A stretch of DNA of 64,000 nt, taken from NCBI RefSeq assembly GCF_020532625.1, contig NZ_JAJAUY010000014.1, forward strand, positions 1 to 64,000, written 5' to 3'. The notes under the pieces were generated by a model. It was not told the DNA's origin and did no database searches. It worked only from the letters and a program-made list of their open reading frames with translations. A program made the translations under genes and the position numbers. How positions within the stretch are numbered: position 1 is the first letter of the stretch; each line of letters opens with the position of its first letter. Shown in pieces: positions 1-8,802 of this stretch. Origin of the DNA: Streptomyces antimicrobicus. Its GTDB lineage: Bacteria; Actinomycetota; Actinomycetes; Streptomycetales; Streptomycetaceae.

Positions 1-996
1 GCCGTACGCGCCCGAGGTCGCGGTCGGGCTGTACGGGGACGCGGTCGGCACGGGACCGCCGGCCCCGCCCGGCACGGAGTCCTCCGCGTCCAGGTCCAGC
101 AGCCGTACGGCCGCCCGCGAGGCCTCCTCCACCAGCGGGGCCGGGAGCCAGCCGGGCACGCCCAGGGCGGCGCCGAGCTCCGCCGCGACCGCCTCCGGCG
201 TGGGCCGGTCCGCCGCGGCCTTGGCCAGGCAGGCCCCGACCAGCGGCACCAGCGCGGCCGGGACGTCCGTCAGGTCCGGCTCCTCGTGGACGACCTTGTA
301 CAGCAGCGTGGCCGAGTTGTCCCCCGAGAACGGCGGGCGGCCGGTCGCGGCGAAGGCCAGCACCGCGCCCAGGGAGAAGATGTCCGAGGCGCCGGTGACG
401 CCCTTGCCGAGGATCTGCTCGGGCGACATGTAGCCGGGCGAGCCGATCGAGACCCCGGTGGAGGTCAGCGAGGCCGTGCCGTCCGTGGCCCGGGCGATGC
501 CGAAGTCGATCAGCCGGGGGCCGCCCGCCTCGCCTCCGGCCCCGCCGGCCGTGCCGAGGGTGAGCAGCACGTTCGAGGGCTTGACGTCCCGGTGGACCAG
601 CCCGAGCCCGTGCACGGCCACCAGCGCCCGCGCCAGGCCCGCGCCGATGGCCCGTACCGTCGGCTCGGGCAGCGGGCCGTGGGAGGCCACCGCGCGGTCC
701 AGGGAGGGCCCGGCGACGTAGCCGGTGGCCACCCACGGCACCTCCGCGTCGGGGTCGGCGTCCAGGACCGGCGCGGTCCACTCGCCGCCCACCCGGCGGG
801 CCGCCTCCACCTCCCGGCGGAAGCGGGTGCGAAATTCCGTGTCGGTCGCGAAGTGCGGGTGGACGATCTTGACCGCGACCGTCCGGCCGCCCGCGCTGCG
901 GCCCAGGTAGACCCGGCCCATCCCGCCGGCACCGAGCCGGCCCAGCAACCGGTACGGCCCGATCGCGCGCGGCTCCCCGGCCTCCAGCGGCTGCAT
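1..996 (-). CDS. Ser/Thr protein kinase (Hanks type), C-terminus beyond the left edge
   Basis: This eukaryotic-type serine/threonine kinase phosphorylates protein targets at the membrane or in the cytoplasm. The 332 visible residues hold the whole catalytic domain. The glycine-rich loop LGAGGMGRVY is at about 21-30, the ATP-anchoring lysine in VAVKIV at about 43, the catalytic HRDVKPSN at 135-142, DFG at 164-166, and GSPGYMSPEQ of the activation segment at about 186-195. A proline/alanine-rich linker starts near residue 290 and runs off the window, so a transmembrane helix or sensor domain may follow. The ATG at 996 is preceded by AAGGGGGAG. The gene is divergent from the esterase lipoprotein. 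The family is certain; the substrate is unknown. Confidence 0.93.
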   Translation of the reverse strand, partial: MQPLEAGEPRAIGPYRLLGRLGAGGMGRVYLGRSAGGRTVAVKIVHPHFATDTEFRTRFRREVEAARRVGGEWTAPVLDADPDAEVPWVATGYVAGPSLDRAVASHGPLPEPTVRAIGAGLARALVAVHGLGLVHRDVKPSNVLLTLGTAGGAGGEAGGPRLIDFGIARATDGTASLTSTGVSIGSPGYMSPEQILGKGVTGASDIFSLGAVLAFAATGRPPFSGDNSATLLYKVVHEEPDLTDVPAALVPLVGACLAKAAADRPTPEAVAAELGAALGVPGWLPAPLVEEASRAAVRLLDLDAEDSVPGGAGGPVPTASPYSPTATSGAYG

Positions 997-1149
997 GGCT
1001 CCCCCTTCACGTCGACGGCCCGGTGGCTCCCCCGTCGGATGCACACCGGACGACGGTTGCGTGTCCGATACATGGCGGATGCACGACGACACGCACCCTA
1101 ATGCCACCCCGCTGCGCGCCGCCGCTCCTTGCGTGACACGGTGATCCCC

Positions 1150-2184
1150 ATGAGATCCACGACCGCTCCGGCGGCCTTGGCCGCCGCCCTGCTGACGGCC
1201 CTGATATCCACCCTGCTCACCGGCTGCTCCGGCAAGGGCGACAAGGTGAGCTACGACACCCCCGCGGCCCGCTCCCAGAGCGCCTCGCGCAAGCAGCCGA
1301 CCGAGGCCGAGCGGCGCGCGCAGGAGCTGACGCAGCTGCCGACCGGGCCGCAGGCGCAGTGGGCGAAGGAGACGGACGTCGACGGTGGCACGACCATCAG
1401 TGTGACGACCCTCGTGGGCAGGAAGTCCGGTTTCACCGGTCAGGTGTGGGTGTGGGTGCCGCGGCAGTACTTCGAGCCGAAATACAGCATGAGCGGCTTC
1501 CCGGTGATGATCGCCCTGCCGGGCGGCAAGGGCTTCCCCAAGACGTACTGGACCCAGCCGGGGCTGGGGCTGCAGACCGGTATCCACAAGTGGTCGCAGG
1601 AGGGCACGAGCCAGCCGTTCATCGTGGTGATGCCGGTGCTGAACCCGAGCAAGGAGTACTACCAGGACGGCAGTGACATCCCCGAGCAGGCCAAGATGGG
1701 AACGTGGCTGTCGGAGGACGTGCCGCAGCTGGTCAAGGAGAATTTCCGCACCTTCAAGTCCCGTGACGGATGGGGGTGGATGGGCTCCTCGTCGGGTGGT
1801 TTCGCGGCGCTGAAGTTCGTCCTGCAGAAGCCCGAGCAATTCAAGGCCGTCATCGCCTCGGGTCCCGACACCCGGCCCGACTCCCCGCTCTGGAAGCACT
1901 ACGAGAAGGAGAAGCAGGCGAACAATCCGGAGAAGCTCGCCGCGGCGCTGATCGAGAAGGGCGGGCCGGATGTGTACGTCGCCTTCCAGGTGGGCACGCT
2001 GGAGCCCGCGATAATGCCGAACATCAAGAATTTCATCAAGAATTACGGCCATGGCCCGATCAAGACCAACCTTCAGGTGATCAAGGACGGCCAGCACGAC
2101 GCCAAGAGCTACATCCGGGGCATGGGCGAGGGCACCATGCAGTGGTACAGCCAGTGGTTCCAGGCGCCGATCGCCACGCCGTAG
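1150..2184 (+). CDS. secreted esterase-family lipoprotein (alpha/beta hydrolase)
   Basis: This is a predicted exported esterase of the esterase D/antigen 85-like fold. The first residues form a signal peptide ending in a lipobox, LLTGC, so the mature protein should be lipid-anchored. The nucleophile elbow is GSSSGG, preceded by GWGWM, and a late QHDAKSY stretch probably supplies the catalytic histidine. The ATG at 1150 is chosen because the upstream TTG (1129) and GTG (1141) only add residues before the positively charged start of the signal peptide. It is convergent with mqnA and the stop codons are only about 8 bp apart, with no hairpin between them. The substrate cannot be read from the sequence. 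Confidence 0.8.
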   Translation: MRSTTAPAALAAALLTALISTLLTGCSGKGDKVSYDTPAARSQSASRKQPTEAERRAQELTQLPTGPQAQWAKETDVDGGTTISVTTLVGRKSGFTGQVWVWVPRQYFEPKYSMSGFPVMIALPGGKGFPKTYWTQPGLGLQTGIHKWSQEGTSQPFIVVMPVLNPSKEYYQDGSDIPEQAKMGTWLSEDVPQLVKENFRTFKSRDGWGWMGSSSGGFAALKFVLQKPEQFKAVIASGPDTRPDSPLWKHYEKEKQANNPEKLAAALIEKGGPDVYVAFQVGTLEPAIMPNIKNFIKNYGHGPIKTNLQVIKDGQHDAKSYIRGMGEGTMQWYSQWFQAPIATP

Positions 2185-2191
2185 CCGCCGC

Positions 2192-3287
<1,096 letters not shown>

Positions 3288-3491
3288 ATGGCTACCGGAA
3301 CCGTGAAGTGGTTCAACGCTGAAAAGGGCTTCGGCTTCATCGCCCAGGACGGCGGCGGCCCGGATGTCTTCGTCCACTACTCCGCGATCAACGCGTCTGG
3401 CTTCCGCTCCCTCGAGGAGAACCAGACCGTCACCTTCGACGTCACCCAGGGCCCGAAGGGCCCGCAGGCCGAGAACGTCGTTGTGGGTTGA
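3288..3491 (+). CDS. CspA-family cold-shock protein
   Basis: This is a 67-residue single cold-shock domain that binds single-stranded RNA and DNA and acts as an RNA chaperone. Both nucleic-acid-binding motifs are intact: KGFGFI (RNP1) at about 15-20 and DVFVHYSAI (RNP2) at about 28-36, after the typical [10 protein letters not shown] start. The length is exactly that of the family. It is monocistronic: a long leader lies upstream and a perfect hairpin terminator directly downstream. Streptomycetes carry several such paralogues, so no specific gene name is given. Confidence 0.97.
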   Translation: MATGTVKWFNAEKGFGFIAQDGGGPDVFVHYSAINASGFRSLEENQTVTFDVTQGPKGPQAENVVVG

Positions 3492-3514
3492 TCTTTTGAT
3501 CTGAGCAAGACCCA

Positions 3515-3542
3515 AGGAGCCCCGCCGATCGGCGGGGCTCCT
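3515..3542. terminator. bidirectional intrinsic terminator
   Basis: This is a perfect 28-nt palindrome with 12-14 bp arms (AGGAGCCCCGCCGA and its complement), followed on the plus strand by GCCTTTTG. It sits between the convergent ends of the cold-shock gene (stop 3491) and the transglycosylase-like gene (stop 3554), so it can serve both. Confidence 0.85.
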
Positions 3543-3553
3543 GCCTTTTGCGC

Positions 3554-5296
3554 TCAGGCCTTGCGGGACGGGGCCACGGAGGGCTTCGGGGACTCCTTCG
3601 GCTGGTCGGCCGGGGCCGGCGTCGGGGTCGGCGTGGGCGTCGGCGTAGGCGTCGGCGCGGGAGCCTTGGTGACCGTGAGGTCGAAGATCTTCTCCAGGCC
3701 GTCCGCGGTCCTCAGCCGCAGGTGGTACGTGCCCGGCTCCGCCGTGGCCGAGGTGAACAGCTCCGGCAGGGTGACCAGGCCGTTCCTGTCCGTGGCCGGC
3801 AGCTCCAGGCTGCGCACCTCCTTGCCGTCCTTGTCCTTGAAGAACGGCCCCGACCCGGCGACGACCCACTTGTCCGTCGCCCTGTCCTTCACGACGGTCT
3901 CGGCGGTCAGCACCGTGCCCGCGACCGGCTTGCCCTTGGCCAGGGCCTTCAGCTCGATCCCGGTGAAGCTGCTGCCCGCGACGGTCTCCAGGACCTTCTC
4001 ACTCGTACGGGCGATCTCGTCGACGACCGGCACCGGCTTGGGCGCAACCGTTCCGGTGAACTTGACGGAGAACGAGCGGGCGCCGTACGTCGAGGCGCGC
4101 AGCGTGAAGCCGCCGCCCTTGGGCTCCGGGCCGGCCTTCAGCAGCGGGGCCGTGGCCACGCCCTGGGCGTCGGTCTTGACCACGTAGTCCTTCTTGCCGG
4201 CGTGGTCGCCGGTGAAGGAGGTGCCGCCGGTCGTGTCGTTCTCGATCACGAAGACCACGTCCTGGCCGGCGGCGGGCTTGCCGTCGCTCATGACCGCCTT
4301 GACGGTCGGCACCAGGTCGATGACCTCGCCGGCCTCCCCCTTCAGCTCGGTCGCGCCGACCGCCTTGAGCCCGTCCAGCGTGGGCGCCGGCGGCGTCGGC
4401 TTCGACGGCTCGGCCGGCTTGGTGGGCGGGGTCGTGGGCGTGGACGGCTTCGCCGGCGGGGTGTACGGAGGCGGCGTCCGCGGCGTCGGGATCGGGCCGG
4501 GCGGGGTGGTCGGGTAGTTCCCGGCGGGCGGGTTCGGCACCCCGGCAGCACCGTTCTGGTACTGCCGCATCCAGCCGAGCACGCTGTTCACGTACTCGCG
4601 GGAGTTGTTGTAGCTCAGGACCGCCCGGTCCAGCTGGGCGGCGTCCCCGAGGTTCCGGTCGCCCGCGCACAGGTAGAGGCCGGCGCCGAGCGCGGCGTCG
4701 TAGATGTTGTTGGGGTCGCGGCGGCCGTCGCCGTTGCCGTCGGCGCCCCAGGTGGCCCAGGTCGACGGGATGAACTGCATCGGGCCGACGGCACGGTCGT
4801 ACTGGGTGTCGGCGTCCCACTCGCCCTTGTCGGTGTCGCGGATCTCCGCGAAGCCGTTGCCGTCCAGGCGCGGGCCGCGGATGGGCTTCTCGGTGTACCC
4901 GTCGGCCTTGAGGCCGTAACCGGAGGCGTGCACGGACTCGATCCGCCCGATGCCGGCGAGCAGCTGCCAGGGCAGGTGGCAGTTCGGCAGCGCGGCCGCC
5001 ACCGACACCTCGGCGCGCTTGTACGCGTCCAGGGCGGTCGCGGGTATCCCGCTGGCCCCCTCCTGCGTACCGGTGCCGCCGTCGGCGACCGGCGGGTTCT
5101 GGACCAGGTCGGGCAGGTCGAGCCGCGCGTTGCCCCGGTCGTTGGCCTGCGGGCTGTCGGGCGTCGGCTCGGCCTCACCGGCGTCGGCGGTGGGCGAGGT
5201 GGTGACGACGGCCGCCGTGGTCAGGCTGGCCGCGAGCGCGGCGGTGCAGAGCACCTTGCGTGACGTCGAGACGAGGTGGCGGTGAAGAGGCTTCAC
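3554..5296 (-). CDS. secreted lytic-transglycosylase-like protein with Ig-like C-terminal domains
   Basis: This is an exported cell-wall protein. A signal peptide (hydrophobic stretch TAALAASLTTAAVV) is followed by a transglycosylase/SLT-like domain in about residues 75-240. Marks of that domain are LLAGIGRIESVHASG, with the likely catalytic glutamate, and AVGPMQFIPSTWATWG, then NIYDAALGAGLYLCAG and LSYNNS. A proline-rich linker (TPPTKPAEPSKP) leads to two beta-sandwich segments that resemble bacterial Ig/invasin repeats, and the tail is a (PT)n run. The likely function is peptidoglycan cleavage with wall anchoring or adhesion. The GTG at 5296 is preferred because GGGGGA lies about 11 nt upstream; an ATG at 5335 is the longer alternative. 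Confidence 0.82.
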   Translation of the reverse strand: MKPLHRHLVSTSRKVLCTAALAASLTTAAVVTTSPTADAGEAEPTPDSPQANDRGNARLDLPDLVQNPPVADGGTGTQEGASGIPATALDAYKRAEVSVAAALPNCHLPWQLLAGIGRIESVHASGYGLKADGYTEKPIRGPRLDGNGFAEIRDTDKGEWDADTQYDRAVGPMQFIPSTWATWGADGNGDGRRDPNNIYDAALGAGLYLCAGDRNLGDAAQLDRAVLSYNNSREYVNSVLGWMRQYQNGAAGVPNPPAGNYPTTPPGPIPTPRTPPPYTPPAKPSTPTTPPTKPAEPSKPTPPAPTLDGLKAVGATELKGEAGEVIDLVPTVKAVMSDGKPAAGQDVVFVIENDTTGGTSFTGDHAGKKDYVVKTDAQGVATAPLLKAGPEPKGGGFTLRASTYGARSFSVKFTGTVAPKPVPVVDEIARTSEKVLETVAGSSFTGIELKALAKGKPVAGTVLTAETVVKDRATDKWVVAGSGPFFKDKDGKEVRSLELPATDRNGLVTLPELFTSATAEPGTYHLRLRTADGLEKIFDLTVTKAPAPTPTPTPTPTPTPAPADQPKESPKPSVAPSRKA

Positions 5297-5496
5297 AGTG
5301 CGGCGATCCCCCCATGGCGAGCCGTGAATATCCACTGTCTATCAGGTATTCAACGCCGACTCGCCGCGCACCCTCCCCATAATGGCGAACCATTTGTCTC
5401 GCCTTCACCGAACCTCCCCCGAGGGCCGGCCACCACGACGGGCGGCCGGCCCGGATCGCCCTCGTTCAGGGGGAGTTGTCCGAACGGGGACCGCCG

Positions 5497-5700
5497 CTAC
5501 ACGGTGGTTCCCATCGGGGTGGTCAGCCCGGGCGACAGCCAACGCTGCGCCTTGCTGCCGTTGCAGTCCCAGATCTGCAGCTGGTTGCCGTTGTCCGTCC
5601 GCCCGCCCGGCACGTCCAGGCACTTGCGGCTGACCGGGTTGTAGAAGCCCGAGGTGGCGGTGGGCAGCCACGTCTGGTTCCAGGCGCCGGGGGCGCAGCC
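5497..5700 (-). pseudogene. ricin-type beta-trefoil lectin fragment (C-terminal remnant)
   Basis: In this frame 67 residues read as the end of a ricin B-type carbohydrate-binding module: ATSGFYNPVSRKCLDVPGG, then GNQLQIWDCNGSKAQRW, the classic QxW repeat. No start codon or upstream catalytic domain belongs with it. The homology ends abruptly near 5700, where plus-strand sequence of the next locus begins. Intact relatives are usually modules at the end of secreted glycoside hydrolases, so this is the leftover tail of a deleted gene. Confidence is good for the lectin match and lower for the exact boundary. Confidence 0.75.
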
Positions 5701-5733
5701 CCACGGGATCTCTCTCTGCTCAAGGGCGAGGAC

Positions 5734-5781
5734 ATGGCCAAGAAGCTGAAGGGGTCGGTCATCGGTTACTGCCACTGCTGA
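5734..5781 (+). CDS. 15-codon Cys-rich small ORF upstream of the DUF6193-like gene (possible RiPP precursor end)
   Basis: This very short ORF encodes MAKKLKGSVIGYCHC. It has a purine-rich ribosome-binding site (AAGGGCGAGG) and stops 9 nt before the next gene's ATG, whose own RBS is AGGAACGG, so the pair looks translationally linked. A basic lysine-rich start followed by a short segment ending in Cys-His-Cys recalls the ends of RiPP precursors whose C-terminal Cys is modified, such as linaridins and thioamitides. The frame is open further upstream (DLSLLKGED precedes the Met), so it may be the 3' end of a longer, truncated precursor. Nothing proves that it is translated. Confidence 0.35.
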   Translation: MAKKLKGSVIGYCHC

Positions 5782-5790
5782 GGAACGGAC

Positions 5791-6450
5791 ATGAATGCCT
5801 TTCGAAAGGTCCTGTACGCGGACGTGGCCGTCCTGGGCGGCCTCGGAGCAGCCGTGGAGGGGGTGGCGCGGGAGCGCGGATGTGACATCGGCACCGTGTT
5901 TCCGGCATCCGACGCGGTGAGGATCGAGACGACACGCGGTGTCGTCTCGATCGAGCCGGAGGCCGACCAGCACCGGTTCCGGCTGAGCGTCCACATCCCC
6001 GGTTTCACCTGGGTGATCGGGTCCACGGACGATCTGGGATCGGCCGTGGAGGCGGTCGCCGCGTGGCGCGGAGGCCTGCCGCTCGAGGAGTTCCGGGCAA
6101 CGTTCGAGTTCATCGAGCTCGATGAGTTCGTCAGGGCACTCGACAACGGCGAGCCGACCGCGACGCAGTGGGCCGACCTGCTGTCCTCCGAGTTCTACGA
6201 GGAACAAAGGGGTCTCCTGCGTCGCGTCCACGCGGACGAGGGACTGCGGGAACTCTTCCCCACCGTCTCCCACGGCGGCGTCCGCCTCCGCGTGGATCCG
6301 CTGGACGGCGCGAGCCGTCAGGTCCTGGTGACGGAGCTGGGCGCGGAGCAGTACCGGGTCGTCCGCGTCGGCGTGCCGGAGGCCGCGTGGGGCGACGTGT
6401 CGGCCGATGAGCTGATCTCTCACCTGCGCAGCGTTTTTGAAAAGGCGTGA
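5791..6450 (+). CDS. DUF6193-like protein (natural-product-associated family)
   Basis: This 219-residue soluble protein has no signal peptide or membrane segment. It has a mixed alpha/beta pattern with VLYADVAVLGGLGAAVEG near the start, GFTWVIGSTDDLGSAVEAVA near 75-92 and a C-terminal ISHLRSVFEKA. From memory this pattern matches DUF6193, a streptomycete family that annotation pipelines label as natural-product-biosynthesis proteins; the biochemical role is not known. It follows the short CHC-ending ORF by 9 nt and ends at a strong terminator, giving a two-cistron unit. No other biosynthetic enzyme lies beside it, so the unit may be a relic or may act in trans. Confidence 0.6.
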   Translation: MNAFRKVLYADVAVLGGLGAAVEGVARERGCDIGTVFPASDAVRIETTRGVVSIEPEADQHRFRLSVHIPGFTWVIGSTDDLGSAVEAVAAWRGGLPLEEFRATFEFIELDEFVRALDNGEPTATQWADLLSSEFYEEQRGLLRRVHADEGLRELFPTVSHGGVRLRVDPLDGASRQVLVTELGAEQYRVVRVGVPEAAWGDVSADELISHLRSVFEKA

Positions 6451-6467
6451 TGCTGAGAGGCAGTTGA

Positions 6468-6506
6468 GGCGACACCCCGCCAGGCTCAGCCTGGTGGGGT
6501 GTCGCC
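6468..6506 (+). terminator. intrinsic terminator after the DUF6193-like gene
   Basis: This is a 39-nt hairpin with 19-nt arms (GGCGACACCCCGCCAGGCT and its complement, one G-T pair) and a one-base loop, starting 18 nt after the stop codon. It is one of the strongest hairpins in the left half of the window. Confidence 0.8.
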
Positions 6507-6629
6507 GTCTGTGCCATGTCACTGAATTCGGTCAACCCCCTCACAGAGCGTCGCCGGACCGTCCTACGCCGATTCCTCCGGTACGGGCTGTACGGACGAG
6601 GGCGGATCAGCCGTGAACGACCTGTCACC

Positions 6630-6890
6630 ACGCGAAGAACGGGCCTGAGCGCGTAAGGCAGCAGCATCGCCGGGAAGGCGGCACGGACGACGGAGACCGG
6701 GGACGTCGACTCGGTGATGAGCCGGTCCGCCTGGCCGGCGCCGTGCAGCAGGCACGCGTCGCCGGGGTCCGGCAGCGAGAAGCCGGCCAGGTGGCCCCAC
6801 AGGAAGGCGGCCGCCGCCGTGCCCGCGCCGGCGAAGGCCGCGGTGAGGCAGGTCCGGGCGGTCAGGGCCGGCAGGGGTCGCCCTGGCGGA
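6630..6890 (-). pseudogene. degraded small membrane-protein gene (remnant)
   Basis: One minus-strand frame reads ALTARTCLTAAFAGAGTAAA, then FLWGHLAGFSLPDPGDACLL and later TESTSPVSVV. This is the layout of small streptomycete membrane proteins of unknown function, in which a transmembrane helix precedes a short extracytoplasmic Cys-containing stretch and a TES-F-PVS motif. No ATG, GTG or TTG precedes the match in frame, and after about 6660 the frame runs on into arginine-rich, non-coding-looking sequence. I therefore call it a remnant. The rest of the 6507-6950 gap shows nothing else. Confidence 0.35.
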
Positions 6891-6950
6891 TCGCGAAGAT
6901 GATCACAGTGGCTCGGGACACCGCAGGGCGCCCCGCGGTCCCTGGGGCGG

Positions 6951-8708
6951 TCACCCGTACAGCGCCTCGATCTCCCGCGCGTACCGCTCCGCCACCGCCC
7001 GGCGGCGGACCTTGAGGGTCGGGGTCAGGGTTCCCTCCGCGATCGACAGGTCCTCCGGCAGGATGTGGAAGGCGCGGATCCGGGCGGGGCGGGACACCGT
7101 GGCGTTGGCCGCCTCGACGGCCTGCGCCACCAGGGCGCGGACCGCCGGGTGGGCGTACGGCGCCTCGCCGAGGGTGCGGCCCTCGCGGGCCGCCCAGGCC
7201 GCGATCTCCTCCGCGTCGAGGGTGATCAGCGCGACCGGGTGGGGGCGCCGGTCGCCGATCATCACGGCGCGGGAGACGTAGCGGGAGCGCTGGATCGCGA
7301 ACTCCACCTCGGTCGGTGAGAGGTTCTTGCCGGCCGAGGTGATCACGATCTCCTTCTTGCGGCCGGTGATGCGCAGGTAGCCGTCCTCGTCCAGGGCGCC
7401 CAGGTCCCCGGTGTGCAGCCAGCCGTCCGCGTCCAGGACCTCCGCGGTCGCCTCCGGGTTGTTGTGGTAGCCGGGGAAGACCATCGGGCCGCGCACCAGG
7501 ATCTCGCCGTCCTCGGCGATGCGGACCTCGCAGCCGTCGATCGGGCGGCCGACGGTGCCGGGCCGGGCGGCGCCGGTGTGGTTGGCGGAGACGACCCCGG
7601 CCGTCTCGGTCATCCCGTAGCCCTCGTGGACGACCAGGCCGCAGGCCCGCAGGAAGTCCAGGACGGCCGGGTCGATCGGGGCGGCGCCGGTCAGCGCCCA
7701 GCGCAGCCGGCCGCCCAGCGCGGCCCGTACGGGTGCGAACAGGGCCGCCTCGGCGGCCTCGTGGGCCGCCTTGAGCTCCGCCGGCAGGCGTCCTTCGGCC
7801 GCCAGTACGCCGATCCGGACGGCCTCGTCGAAGCGCGTGCGCCCGCCCTCCTGGGACTCCGCGAGGGCGAGCACGGTGGCGTGCACCTTCTCGAACAGGC
7901 GTGGTACGGACGGCAGATGGGTGGGACGGGCCTCGGCGAGTTCGGTGACCACGTCCTCGATCCGGCCGCCGAAGTAGCACAGCTCCGCGCCGCTCAGGAA
8001 CGCTGTGAACTGGATGAGCTGGGCGAGTACGTGGGCCAGCGGGAGGTAGAGGTACGTGGAGTCGCCGGGGCCGGCCGGGACCAGCGGGAGCAGGGCGTCC
8101 TGGACCGCGCCGAAGTTGGCGTGGGTGAGGCGGCAGCCCTTGGGCGGGCCGGTGGTGCCCGAGGTGTAGATGATGGCGGCGTCGGCGGTGGCGGGGACGG
8201 CGGCGGCCCGGGCGAGGAGCTCGTCCGGAGCGCCTGCGCCCTGCCGGGTCAGGTCGTCCATCAGGACGGTCTCCCGCAGCTTCGGCAGGCGGTCGCGGAC
8301 CGCCGCGACCCGCGCCGCCTGGGCGGGGTCGTCGCAGACGACCACGACCGCCTCGGAGTCGGAGAGCACCCAGGCGAGCTCCTCCTCCCCCGCGCTGGGG
8401 TAGACCGGCACCAGGACGGCGCCGGCCGCGAGCACGGCGAAGTAGGTGTACGTCCACTGCGGGCGGGTCTCGGCGAGCACCGCGACCCGTTCGCCGGGGG
8501 CCACGCGCAGGTCCAGCAGGGCCCGGCCGGTGCGGCGGACGCGGTCGCGCAGGTCGGCGTAGGAGCCCGTGCGCCAGGTCCCGTCCGCGGCGCGGTGGCG
8601 CAGGGCGGTGACCTCGGGTCCGTGCCGTTCGTAGGTCCACTCGGTGAGGACGGCGAGGGTCGCCGGTCGGTCCTGCGGTCGGGTGGATGGCGCGGCGGCA
8701 GCAGTCAT
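6951..8708 (-). CDS. AMP-dependent long-chain fatty-acid-CoA ligase
   Basis: This acyl-adenylate-forming enzyme of the FadD type activates a fatty acid with ATP and then transfers it to CoA. In 585 residues it shows the AMP/phosphate loop YTSGTTGPPKG at 181-191, the adenine motif GYGMTETAG at about 370, the TGD hinge in DGWLHTGDLGALDEDGYL, and GRKKEIVITSAGKNLSP, with the C-terminal lysine in LTPTLKVRR. The start at 8708 lies just downstream of TAGCGT, so the mRNA may be leaderless. It is divergent from the AraC regulator, which is a plausible controller. The chain-length preference is unknown. Confidence 0.92.
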   Translation of the reverse strand: MTAAAAPSTRPQDRPATLAVLTEWTYERHGPEVTALRHRAADGTWRTGSYADLRDRVRRTGRALLDLRVAPGERVAVLAETRPQWTYTYFAVLAAGAVLVPVYPSAGEEELAWVLSDSEAVVVVCDDPAQAARVAAVRDRLPKLRETVLMDDLTRQGAGAPDELLARAAAVPATADAAIIYTSGTTGPPKGCRLTHANFGAVQDALLPLVPAGPGDSTYLYLPLAHVLAQLIQFTAFLSGAELCYFGGRIEDVVTELAEARPTHLPSVPRLFEKVHATVLALAESQEGGRTRFDEAVRIGVLAAEGRLPAELKAAHEAAEAALFAPVRAALGGRLRWALTGAAPIDPAVLDFLRACGLVVHEGYGMTETAGVVSANHTGAARPGTVGRPIDGCEVRIAEDGEILVRGPMVFPGYHNNPEATAEVLDADGWLHTGDLGALDEDGYLRITGRKKEIVITSAGKNLSPTEVEFAIQRSRYVSRAVMIGDRRPHPVALITLDAEEIAAWAAREGRTLGEAPYAHPAVRALVAQAVEAANATVSRPARIRAFHILPEDLSIAEGTLTPTLKVRRRAVAERYAREIEALYG

Positions 8709-8802
8709 GGACCGACGCTAGGCAGCCAGATGGCGTCATGAGCATGACCAGAAGCGTCACCCCCGCTGACCGCAGCGCTCAGGGCGGCTACCGTCGTTGC
8801 GC

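Noticed and set aside
3548..5263. 571-residue plus-strand ORF opposite the transglycosylase gene
   Set aside because: It is arginine/glycine-rich, has no domain and is the mirror of a gene with signal peptide and SLT motifs.
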